From: Treponema sp.
GTDB lineage: Bacteria > Spirochaetota > Spirochaetia > Treponematales > Treponemataceae
Length of the DNA: 64,000 nucleotides
Direction: 5' to 3'
NCBI GenBank assembly: GCA_022510925.1
Contig: JAFLSO010000001.1
Location: forward strand, 248,001 to 312,000
Below are positions 15,403-24,354 of this stretch, piece by piece (the first letter of the stretch is position 1; every line of letters begins with the position of its first letter). The notes beneath the pieces are model-generated. The model searched no databases. It was not told where the DNA came from and worked only from the letters and a program-made list of their open reading frames with translations. Made by a program: the position numbers and the translations under genes.

Positions 15403-16554
15403 ATGGTTAATCGGCTTGTTTTTAATAAGACCGCGTATTTCGGCGCGGGAAGCATACAGCATATTCCTGAAGAATTAAAGAAACTGGGCGCGGAGAGAGT
15501 GCTTGTCATAACGGATTCTGGGCTTGTGAAGTGCGGGGTGACCGCGAAAGTGACAGGGCTTCTTGCCAAGGCCAGGATTGTGCATCAGGTTTTTGAGGAC
15601 GTTTACGCGAATCCGACTGTGGCCAACGTAAAGGCGGGATTCTCGTTCGCCACTCAGTTCAGGGCGCAGGCCATAGTGGCAGTGGGCGGAGGCTCGGTTC
15701 TGGACGCGGCCAAGGCTGTGGCGCTCATGTGCGGGAACCCGGATCTGACTGATATCCGAAAACTTGAGAAATCTCCGCTTGCAAAAAATCCCTCCGTTCC
15801 GCTCATAGCGGTGTCCACGGCGTTCGGCAGCGGGGCGGAATTCTCGTCGCGCCTGATGCTGACCGACATGAACAGCCAGAGAAAAATCGTCTGCTCGGAC
15901 CCTAACTGCATTCCTCTGGTTTCAGTGATGGACTCTGATTTTTATGAGGGGCTTTCCGCCAGGCTGTGCGCGCAGTTCGCGGTGGAGGCGCTGGCGCTCG
16001 CGGTGGAAGGCTATATCTCTGACGGCGCATGGGGTCTGGGAGAGCAGTACTGCCTTGAGGCGGTGCGGCTCATAGCGGAGAACCTTAAGCCCGCGTTGAA
16101 CAACAGCCTTAAGGCGCGCGAGCAGCTGGGATACGCGCAGTATCTTGCGGGCATGGGCGCGCAGACTAACGGGCTGGGACTTCTTCACTCGCTCTCGCAT
16201 CCTCTGGAGGCGGTGTACGATTTGCCGCACGGAATAGTGAGCGCCGTTCTACTGAAGCCTGTCCTTACGTTCAACGCCTCGTCGTCCGCCGCCAAATACA
16301 AGGATCTGGCGCTTGCGCTGGGAGCACGGCTTTCATCCAAGGCCGCCCCCGCGGAGTACAGGAAGACATGCATAGCGTGCGTGGATAAGCTTCTTGCGCA
16401 GACGGCCCTTCCTCTGCGGCTCAGCAAGCTGGACGTTCATCTTAAGGATGTGGATTTTCTTTCTGACAGCGTTCTGAAGGACGTGTGCCTGGCGGAGAAT
16501 CCCAAGGAAATCAGCAGGCGGAAAATCACTGAGATTTACAAGAGCATCGCGTGA
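15403..16554 (+). CDS. Iron-containing alcohol dehydrogenase family protein with changed metal ligands
   Basis: 383 residues; the start at 15403 is chosen because GGAG lies 10 nt upstream, whereas the ATG at 15382 lies before that site. Group III ADH fold: nucleotide motif GGGSVLDAAK at 95-104, then the all-helical metal domain. Aligning without gaps to E. coli FucO (ligands D196, H200, H263, H277) gives E195, L199, H262 and H276, so the first two ligands differ (D to E, H to L). Also AFGSGAEFSS replaces the usual TTAGTGSEVT pattern. Function could be an NAD(P)-dependent reductase with a different or absent metal, or a loss of alcohol dehydrogenase activity. No pathway genes adjoin it. Confidence 0.8.
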   Translation: MVNRLVFNKTAYFGAGSIQHIPEELKKLGAERVLVITDSGLVKCGVTAKVTGLLAKARIVHQVFEDVYANPTVANVKAGFSFATQFRAQAIVAVGGGSVLDAAKAVALMCGNPDLTDIRKLEKSPLAKNPSVPLIAVSTAFGSGAEFSSRLMLTDMNSQRKIVCSDPNCIPLVSVMDSDFYEGLSARLCAQFAVEALALAVEGYISDGAWGLGEQYCLEAVRLIAENLKPALNNSLKAREQLGYAQYLAGMGAQTNGLGLLHSLSHPLEAVYDLPHGIVSAVLLKPVLTFNASSSAAKYKDLALALGARLSSKAAPAEYRKTCIACVDKLLAQTALPLRLSKLDVHLKDVDFLSDSVLKDVCLAENPKEISRRKITEIYKSIA

Positions 16555-16616
16555 ATTCCCGGCGCCCCGGGCTTACTGAGGTGCCGTATTTTAAAGATTA
16601 AAATTCCGCGCGCATG

Positions 16617-16645
16617 TGGACAAAAATCTTTCTGTGCGCTAGAAT
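16617..16645 (+). promoter_or_regulatory. Promoter of the tRNA-Gly gene
   Basis: TGGACA (16617-16622), 17 bp, TAGAAT (16640-16645); transcription should begin near 16652, six bases before the mature 5' end. Confidence 0.75.
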
Positions 16646-16657
16646 ATGTATGCGTTT

Positions 16658-16728
16658 GCGGCAGTAGTACATCGGTAGTACCCGAGCTTCCCAAGCTTGT
16701 GAGGAGGGTTCGACTCCCTTCTGCCGCT
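16658..16728 (+). tRNA. tRNA-Gly (anticodon CCC)
   Basis: 71 nt that fold into a full cloverleaf: acceptor GCGGCAG/CTGCCGC, D-stem GTAC/GTAC, anticodon stem CGAGC/GCTTG with loop TTCCCAA (CCC at 16690-16692, reads GGG), T-stem GAGGG/CCCTT with loop TTCGACT. The discriminator base is T, as is usual for bacterial glycine tRNA. The 3' CCA is not encoded. The gene has its own promoter and terminator, upstream of mnmG. Confidence 0.96.
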
Positions 16729-16733
16729 CTATG

Positions 16734-16765
16734 AGACCTGCCAGATGCGGCGGGTCTTTTCTTTT
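16734..16765 (+). terminator. Terminator after tRNA-Gly
   Basis: AGACCTGCC (16734-16742) pairs with GGCGGGTCT (16749-16757) with one G-U pair and loop AGATGC, and is followed by TTTCTTTT. It overlaps an upstream in-frame ATG of mnmG at 16745, which helps exclude that start. Confidence 0.85.
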
Positions 16766-16792
16766 AATCATGATTTTAACTGCGGGGTTCCG

Positions 16793-18865
16793 ATGGCGTT
16801 TTATGATTCGTTTGATGTGGCCGTGGTTGGCGGAGGCCATGCCGGCATAGAGGCCGCGCTCGCGTCATCACGCATGGGGCTCAGGACGCTCCTTGTGACG
16901 CAGACCATAGACTCCATAGGGCGCATGAGCTGCAATCCGTCGATAGGCGGCATAGCGAAAGGAAACATCGTGCGCGAGATAGACGCGCTGGGCGGAGAGA
17001 TGGCCCGCCTGATTGACCGCAGCATGATTCAGTTCCGCATGCTGAACAAAAGCAGGGGGCCGGCGGTGCAGGCTCCGCGCTCCCAGGCCGACAAGCTGCT
17101 TTATTCCCGGCTCGCCAGAAAAACTCTGGAGACCGCCCCCAACCTTAGCATGCTCATGGACACCGTGACTGACATCCTTACCACGGAAAGCTCCACGCCG
17201 CTTCCTCCGCAGACTGACAGTTCCGCGGAGAGGGGCAGCATTCCCGGCGAGTTCCGGGGCTCGGTCGGATACAAGTTCTCCACCAGTGCGGCGCGCAGCG
17301 GAATGCGGCAGAAAGTTTTAGGGATTGTGACTGAGCGCGGAAGGCTTGTTCCGGTTCGCAGCGTGGTTCTTACTACAGGCACTTTTTTAGGCGGCAGGAT
17401 TTTCATAGGTGACTACGATGCGCCGTGCGGAAGGCTTGGCGAGCAGGCTGCGTTCGGCCTTACAGAGAGTCTCCGAAGGCTCGGTTTCACCACGGGCAGG
17501 CTTAAGACGGGAACTCCGTGCAGGGTGCTGGGCCATACTGTGGATTTCTCAGTCCTGGAAATTCAGGAGGGCGACGCTGAGATTGTTCCGTTCAGCTTTG
17601 AGACGGAGAGAGTGGAGCGTCCCATGGTGCCCTGCCATCTGGTGTACACCAACGAGAATACCCATGATATAATCCGCGCGAACATAAAGCGCTCTCCGCT
17701 TTATTCAGGAAAGATACACGGCGTGGGGCCGCGCTATTGTCCCAGCATAGAGGACAAAGTCATGCGTTTCGCAGAGCGCTCCCGCCATCAGATTTTTGTG
17801 GAGCCCGAGGGCCTTGAGACGGACGAGATTTATCTTAACGGGCTTTCGTCCAGTCTGCCTGAGGATGTGCAGGACGCGTTCCTGCGCACTATGAGCGGAT
17901 TCGGGCAGTGCACTGTGAGCCGTCCTGCCTACGCTGTTGAGTACGATTACGTGGAGCCTACGCAGCTTTTCCCCACGCTGGAGACAAAGCGTGTGGCGGG
18001 ACTTTTTAACGCGGGGCAGATAAACGGAACCAGCGGCTATGAGGAGGCCGCCGGGCAGGGGCTTGTGGCGGGAATCAACGCGGCGCTCTATGCCCGCTCC
18101 CATAAGAGTTTGTGCGGGGCTATGGTGCGGCCGGATGCCGCTCTCGGATGCAGTCCCGCCAGCATGGATGACGGCCGCTTTCACCCCGTGGCATCTCCTG
18201 AGGAGAAGGACCTGCGGTTTTTCGCGGAGCTCTCCGAGCGCCAGACCATGGCGCTTGAAAAAGAGACTGAGCGCGTCCAGAACATGCACAGTGAGGGCGC
18301 GTTCAAAAAGATTCCGCATTATGAGCCGTTCATACTTGGGCGCGATGAGGCGTACATAGGTGTCCTCATAGATGACCTTGTGACTCTTGGCACCAAGGAG
18401 CCGTACCGCATGTTCACCGCGCGCGCGGAATACCGTCTTAAGCTAAGGCACGACACCGCTGACCGCCGCCTCCGCCAGAAAAGCTACGATGTGGGGCTTG
18501 TGCCGCGCGGCCTGCTGGACGCCACTCTCCTTAAATACGAGCACGTGGACTCAGCGCTGGAGTACATTGCCGCGCACGGTGACAGCGCTAACCCGGGGAA
18601 TTTTACCGCAGCGGAATGGAACTGCGCGTGCGAGGATTTCAAGTACCGCTATTACATACAGAAGCAGGACGCGCGCGTGGCAAAGTTCCATAAAATGGAG
18701 GACGCGAGGATTCCTGAGGACTTTGATTACGGCAAGGTCATTTCCCTTAGCGCGGAAAGCCGTGCCAAGCTTGAGGCCGTGCGCCCGCTTACTCTGGGCC
18801 AGGCAGGAAGGATAAGCGGCATACGAAGCAGCGACGTGATGCTCCTTATGGTCTATTTAAAATAA
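16793..18865 (+). CDS. mnmG: tRNA uridine-5-carboxymethylaminomethyl modification enzyme MnmG (GidA)
   Basis: FAD-dependent partner of MnmE that installs cmnm5 at the wobble uridine of certain tRNAs. 690 residues from the ATG at 16793 ([18 protein letters not shown]); the upstream ATG at 16745 lies inside the tRNA terminator hairpin. FAD motif GGGHAG at 13-18, [25 protein letters not shown] and [19 protein letters not shown] are all diagnostic. The protein is some 60 residues longer than the usual about 630: an apparent extra segment of low-complexity Ser/Pro/Arg sequence lies at about residues 125-175, within the region that normally carries the first NAD-domain loop. No mnmE is adjacent. 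Confidence 0.95.
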   Translation: MAFYDSFDVAVVGGGHAGIEAALASSRMGLRTLLVTQTIDSIGRMSCNPSIGGIAKGNIVREIDALGGEMARLIDRSMIQFRMLNKSRGPAVQAPRSQADKLLYSRLARKTLETAPNLSMLMDTVTDILTTESSTPLPPQTDSSAERGSIPGEFRGSVGYKFSTSAARSGMRQKVLGIVTERGRLVPVRSVVLTTGTFLGGRIFIGDYDAPCGRLGEQAAFGLTESLRRLGFTTGRLKTGTPCRVLGHTVDFSVLEIQEGDAEIVPFSFETERVERPMVPCHLVYTNENTHDIIRANIKRSPLYSGKIHGVGPRYCPSIEDKVMRFAERSRHQIFVEPEGLETDEIYLNGLSSSLPEDVQDAFLRTMSGFGQCTVSRPAYAVEYDYVEPTQLFPTLETKRVAGLFNAGQINGTSGYEEAAGQGLVAGINAALYARSHKSLCGAMVRPDAALGCSPASMDDGRFHPVASPEEKDLRFFAELSERQTMALEKETERVQNMHSEGAFKKIPHYEPFILGRDEAYIGVLIDDLVTLGTKEPYRMFTARAEYRLKLRHDTADRRLRQKSYDVGLVPRGLLDATLLKYEHVDSALEYIAAHGDSANPGNFTAAEWNCACEDFKYRYYIQKQDARVAKFHKMEDARIPEDFDYGKVISLSAESRAKLEAVRPLTLGQAGRISGIRSSDVMLLMVYLK

Positions 18866-18925
18866 TTTTTTTGCGCTCTGCCGCGGCGTGCCCGGCTTAC
18901 CGTGAGGCGCTGAGCTGTCACCGTG

Positions 18926-18954
18926 TTCACAATGTCAGGAAAATACTGTATGAT
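18926..18954 (+). promoter_or_regulatory. Promoter predicting a leaderless mRNA for the SH3 lipoprotein
   Basis: TTCACA (18926-18931), 17 bp, TATGAT (18949-18954), TGCGCC, then ATG at 18961, i.e. +1 on the start codon. There is no Shine-Dalgarno sequence. Confidence 0.65.
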
Positions 18955-18960
18955 TGCGCC

Positions 18961-20304
18961 ATGAATAAAAAGATGATTCTTTCGGCGTTAGGCGCGCTCA
19001 TGCTCTCGGTAATCCTTTGCTCCTGCTCCAGTATTCTGGGCTACAGCATTGTGCTGTGGTCCATAGAGGACGAGGACTCCTCCGTTATGATTTCTGACGG
19101 CGCCATCGTGCCTGTTTACATAAAGTCAAATATCTCACATGTGTATGTCATAGGCGTTCCGGGAACCAAAGAGAAAATCGAAGTGCCCCTGTGGAAGCTT
19201 ACGGAGCCTGAGTCCCGCGGAAAGACTTTGAGGCTTTCGGAGCGCTACGCCGAGTACAGCCATCAGTATGCGGTGTGCGTGCTTGACGGTCTTCCCGTAA
19301 GAAGCGATCCCGTGAACACCTCCAGGCAGGTGTACCGTCTGCGAAAGGGCGAGGTGATACGCGCATTGTACGAGGGAACCGGCGCCATCCCCACTAACGG
19401 CGTGTCCAGTCTGGAGGGCAAGTGGCTGCGCGTTCTTACCGCCGACGGAACTCTGGGCTGGTGCTTCAGCCACAACCTGCGCCTGTTTGAGATGAACGAT
19501 GACGGCTCCGCTGGATTGGGCGCGGAGGAGGCGCAGGTGCAGGAGGCAGACAAGACGCTCGCGGACATGCTGCTTACCAAATGGTACCCGGACTATTACA
19601 GCTCCATGATTTCAAGCGGGAACATAGACCTGGTCTATATGAGAAGCGGATATGGCTTTGACACAGGAGCCTCCTCAGGAACGGTCGCCATCCGCACTCC
19701 TCTTCTTAACCTGGAGTATCCGTTCAGAGGTGCCACTAAAATCGATGACAGAATCTATAAATTCAACGACGCTCCTGTCCAGGTGACGGTGCGCTCCCCC
19801 TCATCGCTTTTGGTGCAGTACACTGATGAGCGCGGCATGCCCAGAAGCTACAGTTTCATAGCGCTCCCAAAAGAGACAAACGTGGACGCTCTTATAGAGG
19901 CTGAGATTCTCCGCAGAAAAGAGGCGTACAATTCTCTGCGCGCGCTGGGCCCTGATTTTAAAAGCTCGAATTACGGAACTCTTTCTTTCACCGGCGACAA
20001 CGCGTTCACATGGCGCGGATTCACGCTTTTAGTTCCTACGGTCATATCACGAAACGCCCGCACGGGAGGCACCGTGAGCATGCAGTATTTTCTTCCCGCC
20101 GCACTTAAAAAGGACTGGGACGGCGTAATCACGTTTGCGTTTGAGGGTATGCAGGAAGAGGTGAATTTCCTTTACAAAAAAGAATCGACAGGACTGCGCC
20201 TTACGGTGGCCAGCGTCTCCAAGACTATGAATGAAAGCACGGGACGTCAGACAGTCTCCATAAACCATGCGTCAAACGCTCTGGTTATTTTCTTCCAAAA
20301 GTAG
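18961..20304 (+). CDS. SH3-domain lipoprotein of unknown role
   Basis: 447 residues. The ATG at 18961 opens a lipoprotein signal with lipobox LCSC (lipidated C22 likely). A bacterial SH3-like segment runs from about residue 95 to 165 (LPVRSDPVNTSRQVYRLRKGE ... GKWLRVLTADGTLGWCF); such domains often bind peptidoglycan peptides. The remainder is beta-rich and has no family I recognise. It is followed after 12 nt by an ABC-F gene and may form an operon with it. A longer in-frame reading upstream (from 18871) is rejected because the promoter and lipobox support 18961. Confidence 0.75.
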   Translation: MNKKMILSALGALMLSVILCSCSSILGYSIVLWSIEDEDSSVMISDGAIVPVYIKSNISHVYVIGVPGTKEKIEVPLWKLTEPESRGKTLRLSERYAEYSHQYAVCVLDGLPVRSDPVNTSRQVYRLRKGEVIRALYEGTGAIPTNGVSSLEGKWLRVLTADGTLGWCFSHNLRLFEMNDDGSAGLGAEEAQVQEADKTLADMLLTKWYPDYYSSMISSGNIDLVYMRSGYGFDTGASSGTVAIRTPLLNLEYPFRGATKIDDRIYKFNDAPVQVTVRSPSSLLVQYTDERGMPRSYSFIALPKETNVDALIEAEILRRKEAYNSLRALGPDFKSSNYGTLSFTGDNAFTWRGFTLLVPTVISRNARTGGTVSMQYFLPAALKKDWDGVITFAFEGMQEEVNFLYKKESTGLRLTVASVSKTMNESTGRQTVSINHASNALVIFFQK

Positions 20305-20316
20305 GCGTCGCGGAAA

Positions 20317-22290
20317 ATGTCATTCGTTCAGTTCAGCAAAGTGAGTTTGGCGTTCGGTGACCGCGACATCCTGAAAGATGTGAGCGTGAATCTGAGCGCA
20401 GGAACTAAAGCCGCGCTTACCGGCGCTAACGGCGCGGGAAAATCAACTCTCATAAAAATCATGGCGGGTCTCATGGAGCCTGACTCCGGTGAGCGCACGG
20501 CGCAAAAAGACGCGCGCATAGCCTATCTTCCTCAGAGCGGTCTGGTCCATTCAGGCACATCTTTGCGCGAGGAGGCGGACAAAGCGTTCCTGTGGGGATA
20601 TGAGATTCAGAAAGAGATAGATTCCCTGGGCGAGCAGATGGAGCGGATGAGCGCGTCGGGAAATTCTCTCTCCGCGGAGAAGCTCGCTGTCGTGCAGGCT
20701 GAGCTTTTAGGCCGCCTGGAGGAGAGTGGCTGGTACAACCGCGGAACTCTTTCCGAGCAGGTGCTTCTGGGACTTGGATTTCTGCCCTGCGATTTCGACA
20801 GACGTACCGAGGAATTTTCAGGCGGATGGCAGATGAGGATAGCGCTGGCAAAATGCCTAATGAGCAGGCCGGACATTCTCCTTTTGGACGAGCCCACTAA
20901 TTATCTGGACATAGAGGCCAGGAACTGGCTGGAGTCTTTTCTTTCGGACTACAAGGGCGGCTTTCTGCTTGTAAGCCATGACCGCTATTTTCTAGATCAC
21001 ACTGTGAGCGAGGTGTACGAGCTTTTCGGCGGCTCGCTTAAGCGCTATGCCGGAAATTTCTCGCACTACGAGCAGGTGCGCGCGGTGGAGCTTAAGACTC
21101 TGATTTCAGAGTATGAGAGGCAGCAGGAGGAGATTCACCGTCTGGAGGATTTCATAAACCGCTTCGGATACAAGGCAACTAAGGCGGCGCAGGCTCAGGA
21201 GCGGCAGAAAATGCTGGACAAAATTCTGGAGAATAAGATAGAGATACCGGAGAGCCTAAAAAAAATCCACTTCACTTTTCCTCCCGCTCCGCATTCAGGG
21301 CAGCTTGTGGTGCAGGCCTCGGAAATCTGCAAGACATATAACGGTACGCTTAACGTCATAAATAAACTGGAGCTGTTGGTGGAGAAAGGCGAGCGTCTGG
21401 TGGTGGCTGGCCGTAACGGCGCGGGAAAATCCACTCTTTTAAGGATGATTGCCGGCGCTGACAATGATTTTACCGGAAGCATAAAATTGGGAAGCGGCGT
21501 GAGCGTAGGATATTTCAGCCAGGACAGCGCGGAGCAAATCCGCGGCACGGAGAGCATACTGGAGCGGCTTGAGAGGCAGTGCCCGCTTGAGCTTGTGCCC
21601 AAGGCCCGCGATATGCTGGGAGCGTTCCTGTTCAGGGGTGACGATGTCTTTAAATCCATAGACGTTCTTAGCGGCGGCGAGAAAAGCAGGGTGGCGCTTC
21701 TGGAGCTTCTTCTTAAGCCCGTTAATCTTCTGGTGCTTGACGAGCCCACGAACCATCTGGACATGCATTCAAAGGATGTCCTGCTTGATGCCCTTAAGGA
21801 TTTCGGGGGGACCGTGATATTCGTGAGCCATGACCGCGGGTTCATAGAGGACCTCTCCACACGTGTGCTTGAACTTACATGCGACGGCGAGCATGACGGA
21901 AAGTACCGCTCGTTCCCGGGCGACTACCGTTATTATATGCGGCGGCTGGAGGACGAGGCGTCAGGCGCCGTTGCGTCCCCTGATGCGGCCACCCGTGACA
22001 TAAGGGAACCCGCGCCAAGAGAGGAGCCAAAGAGCGCGACAAAGCTTAGCTGGGAGGAGCAGAAAAAAGCAGACAGCGAGCGGCGTAAGATTCAGCGCGA
22101 GGTGGAGAGGCTGGAGGAGGAGATTGCCGCCCTGGAGAAAGAGAAAACCGCGCTTGAGATAAAAATGTCCGAGCCTGAAGTGTATTCGGACGCGGAGAGC
22201 GCGCGCTCAGTACAGCGGCAGATAGAGACCACGCGGAGCAGGCTGGAGGAACTTAATGCCGCATGGGAGCGAGCCGCCGAGAAACTTTAA
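20317..22290 (+). CDS. ABC-F family ATPase (ribosome-associated, Uup/EttA-like)
   Basis: 657 residues with two ABC domains and no membrane part. First Walker A GANGAGKST at 36-44, signature FSGGW, Walker B LLLDEPTNYLD; second Walker A GRNGAGKST from 365, signature LSGGEKSR, Walker B LVLDEPTNHLD. Between the domains lies the charged linker with KATKAAQAQERQKMLDK that contacts the ribosomal P-site region in ABC-F proteins. A C-terminal coiled coil (about 575-655, rich in E/K/R) is Uup-like. The probable role is translation or ribosome rescue; antibiotic protection is possible but not shown. It starts 12 nt after the SH3 lipoprotein stop without a clear ribosome-binding site. Confidence 0.9.
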   Translation: MSFVQFSKVSLAFGDRDILKDVSVNLSAGTKAALTGANGAGKSTLIKIMAGLMEPDSGERTAQKDARIAYLPQSGLVHSGTSLREEADKAFLWGYEIQKEIDSLGEQMERMSASGNSLSAEKLAVVQAELLGRLEESGWYNRGTLSEQVLLGLGFLPCDFDRRTEEFSGGWQMRIALAKCLMSRPDILLLDEPTNYLDIEARNWLESFLSDYKGGFLLVSHDRYFLDHTVSEVYELFGGSLKRYAGNFSHYEQVRAVELKTLISEYERQQEEIHRLEDFINRFGYKATKAAQAQERQKMLDKILENKIEIPESLKKIHFTFPPAPHSGQLVVQASEICKTYNGTLNVINKLELLVEKGERLVVAGRNGAGKSTLLRMIAGADNDFTGSIKLGSGVSVGYFSQDSAEQIRGTESILERLERQCPLELVPKARDMLGAFLFRGDDVFKSIDVLSGGEKSRVALLELLLKPVNLLVLDEPTNHLDMHSKDVLLDALKDFGGTVIFVSHDRGFIEDLSTRVLELTCDGEHDGKYRSFPGDYRYYMRRLEDEASGAVASPDAATRDIREPAPREEPKSATKLSWEEQKKADSERRKIQREVERLEEEIAALEKEKTALEIKMSEPEVYSDAESARSVQRQIETTRSRLEELNAAWERAAEKL

Positions 22291-22350
22291 TTCATCCGCG
22301 CGGCGACCCCGGCTCAGGTAGAATTCATAAGGTCAGATATTGGAGGGAAC

Positions 22351-23220
22351 ATGAGATTTAAAGAGAGCAGGCCCATTAGTTTTTTAGTGATTTTCTTTGT
22401 TTACGCAGCAGCCTCCGCGGCGGGAATAATCCTTTACACCAGGCTTCCGTGGAATTTTGCGCTCAGCCTTTTTGTGGCTGACGTGGCCGCCACCGCTGTG
22501 ACTTTTCTGTTCAGCCTGATTCTAAAGAACGCCTCGGTGTATGACCCGTACTGGAGCGTGGCGCCCATCGTGATTCTAGTGTCTTTCGCCGTAAATGTTC
22601 CGCTGAATCTGCCGGCCGTGCTTCTTCTTACAGCGGTATGCCTGTGGGGGGTACGGCTTACCGCGAACTGGGCGTACACTTTCAGGAATCTTACCGTGCA
22701 GGACTGGAGGTACACTCACTATCAGGAGCTTACGGGGCTATTTTATCCTGCGGTGAATTTTTTCGGCATACATCTTATGCCCACTGTGATAGTCTATCTG
22801 TGCGTCCTTCCTGCGGTGTTCGTCATGCAGGGCGGCTCTGATGCCAGTGCGGGCACATTCGCGGGATTCGCGCTAAGCGTGTGCGCAGTGATTCTTCAGG
22901 GAACCGCGGATTTTCAAATGCACTCGTTCCGCGCTAAAAAGACAGGAGGCTTCATCCGTTCCGGCGTGTGGAGATACTCGCGGCATCCTAACTATCTGGG
23001 CGAGATACTCATGTGGTGGGGAGTGGCCGTATGCTCCATCTTCTCGTTGCAGGAAAGGATTTGGTGGCTTTTCGCTGGGGCGCTAGTGAACACCGCGCTG
23101 TTTTTGTTCATCAGCATTCCGCTCGCGGATTCACGCCAGTCCAAGAAAGAGGGCTTCGCGGAGTATAAGGCCGGCACCAGGATGCTCCTTCCTCTGCCCA
23201 AGGCTTGCAAAAAACAGTGA
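22351..23220 (+). CDS. DUF1295 membrane protein (steroid 5-alpha-reductase-like)
   Basis: 289 residues with about seven hydrophobic segments. The C-terminal part contains GGFIRSGVWRYSRHPNYLGEILMWWG, the conserved NADPH/substrate signature of the DUF1295/isoprenylcysteine methyltransferase/5-alpha-reductase superfamily. GGAGGG precedes the ATG at 22351. The family is mostly uncharacterised; a lipid-modifying reductase is a plausible but unproven role. The promoter of galE begins inside its last codons. Confidence 0.82.
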   Translation: MRFKESRPISFLVIFFVYAAASAAGIILYTRLPWNFALSLFVADVAATAVTFLFSLILKNASVYDPYWSVAPIVILVSFAVNVPLNLPAVLLLTAVCLWGVRLTANWAYTFRNLTVQDWRYTHYQELTGLFYPAVNFFGIHLMPTVIVYLCVLPAVFVMQGGSDASAGTFAGFALSVCAVILQGTADFQMHSFRAKKTGGFIRSGVWRYSRHPNYLGEILMWWGVAVCSIFSLQERIWWLFAGALVNTALFLFISIPLADSRQSKKEGFAEYKAGTRMLLPLPKACKKQ

Positions 23221-23233
23221 CTTGTATTATAGT
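23205..23233 (+). promoter_or_regulatory. Promoter of galE, overlapping the end of the DUF1295 gene
   Basis: TTGCAA (23205-23210), 17 bp, TATAGT (23228-23233), start near 23240. The -35 is inside the DUF1295 coding region, and the -10 is covered by a palindrome. Confidence 0.65.
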
Positions 23234-23247
23234 GATAGCATCACTAT
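23229..23247 (+). promoter_or_regulatory. Perfect dyad over the galE -10 and start site
   Basis: ATAGTGAT-AGC-ATCACTAT, 8-bp arms, 19 bp in all, spans the -10 and the predicted +1. A bound repressor would occlude the promoter. It resembles operators of winged-helix regulators in form only. Confidence 0.55.
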
Positions 23248-23307
23248 CAATTAAAGCGGAATCCTACTTGCGGTAAAATCGCAGACGAGGTAAATTGAAA
23301 CAAGCGT

Positions 23308-23323
23308 GTCAACACGTGTTGAC
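23308..23323 (+). promoter_or_regulatory. Second perfect palindrome in the galE leader
   Basis: GTCAACACGTGTTGAC is a gapless 16-bp palindrome about 70 bp after the predicted start and 27 bp before the ATG. With no spacer it is unlikely to be an RNA hairpin, and a DNA operator fits better. It also contains TTGAC, but no partner -10 was found. Confidence 0.5.
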
Positions 23324-23349
23324 GGCGCGGAACGCACTGGAGGCAGATA

Positions 23350-24342
23350 ATGAAAGTTCTTGTGATTGGCGGGGCGGGGTACATCGGAAGCCACGTGGTA
23401 AAGGAGTTGATGGCGCGCGGCCACAAAGTCGCGGTTTTTGACAATCTTTCAAGCGGACTGGTGCAGAATCTTTATCCTCAGAATGTTTTTTACGCGGGGA
23501 ACATACTGCATAAGGAGGAGCTTGACGCGGCGTTCGCGGACGGATATGACGCGTTCATAGACCTGGCCGCATTCAAGGCCGCGGGCGAGTCCATGATAAA
23601 ACCCGAGAAATACTCCGTAAACAACATAAGCGGCACCATGAACATATTGAACAGCGCGGTGGAGCACGGCTGCCTGAACATGGTGTTCTCATCCAGCGCC
23701 GCGGTTTTCGGAGAGCCGCAGTATCTTCCCATAGATGAGGATCATCCCAAAAATCCTGAGAACTATTACGGTTTCACTAAGCTTAAAATCGAGGAGTTCA
23801 TGGGCTGGTACGAGAAACTGCGCGGGCTTCACTATGCCTCGCTGCGCTACTTCAACGCGGCCGGCTATGACCCCACTGGCGAGCTTTACGGCCTGGAGCG
23901 GAATCCCGCGAATCTTCTTCCTGTAATGATGGAGGCCGCCTGCGGCAAGCGGGAGAAAGTGAGCATTTTCGGAAACGATTATCCCACGCGTGACGGAACA
24001 TGCATACGCGACTACATACATGTCTCGGATCTTGCCTCCGCTCATGCGCTCGCACTGGAGCACATAGCGGCCAAAAAAGAGAGCCTCACGCTGAATTTGG
24101 GAACGGGGAACGGAATAACGGTAACGGAGATGCTTGAGGCCACACGCCGCATTACTCAGAAAGAGATAAAGGCCGAGTATGTGGGCCGCCGCGCGGGTGA
24201 TCCCGCCCAGCTTACCGCCAGCTCCGAGCTTGCACGGAAAGTATTAGGCTGGGAGCCCAAGTATTCTGATGTGGACACTCTCATAAAAAGCACATGGGAC
24301 GCCTACAACAAATACTATGCCGAGCAGGATAAGCTTAAATAG
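23350..24342 (+). CDS. galE: UDP-glucose 4-epimerase
   Basis: Interconverts UDP-glucose and UDP-galactose, for galactose use and for envelope sugar supply. 330 residues, typical for GalE. Extended short-chain dehydrogenase fold: NAD motif GGAGYIGSH at 7-15, the Ser cluster FSSSAAVFG, catalytic Y140 and K144 (NYYGFTKLK), and GDGTxxRDYIHV-like TRDGTCIRDYIHVSDLA. GGAGG precedes the ATG at 23350. The upstream region carries one promoter and two perfect palindromes, so expression is probably controlled. A GH27 alpha-galactosidase-like gene lies 20 kb away, which could feed galactose into it. Confidence 0.94.
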   Translation: MKVLVIGGAGYIGSHVVKELMARGHKVAVFDNLSSGLVQNLYPQNVFYAGNILHKEELDAAFADGYDAFIDLAAFKAAGESMIKPEKYSVNNISGTMNILNSAVEHGCLNMVFSSSAAVFGEPQYLPIDEDHPKNPENYYGFTKLKIEEFMGWYEKLRGLHYASLRYFNAAGYDPTGELYGLERNPANLLPVMMEAACGKREKVSIFGNDYPTRDGTCIRDYIHVSDLASAHALALEHIAAKKESLTLNLGTGNGITVTEMLEATRRITQKEIKAEYVGRRAGDPAQLTASSELARKVLGWEPKYSDVDTLIKSTWDAYNKYYAEQDKLK

Positions 24343-24354
24343 TCGCGGACGGAT

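Noticed and set aside
16745..16792. Longer N-terminus for MnmG
   Set aside because: It lies within the tRNA terminator hairpin; the conserved MnmG N-terminus begins at 16793.
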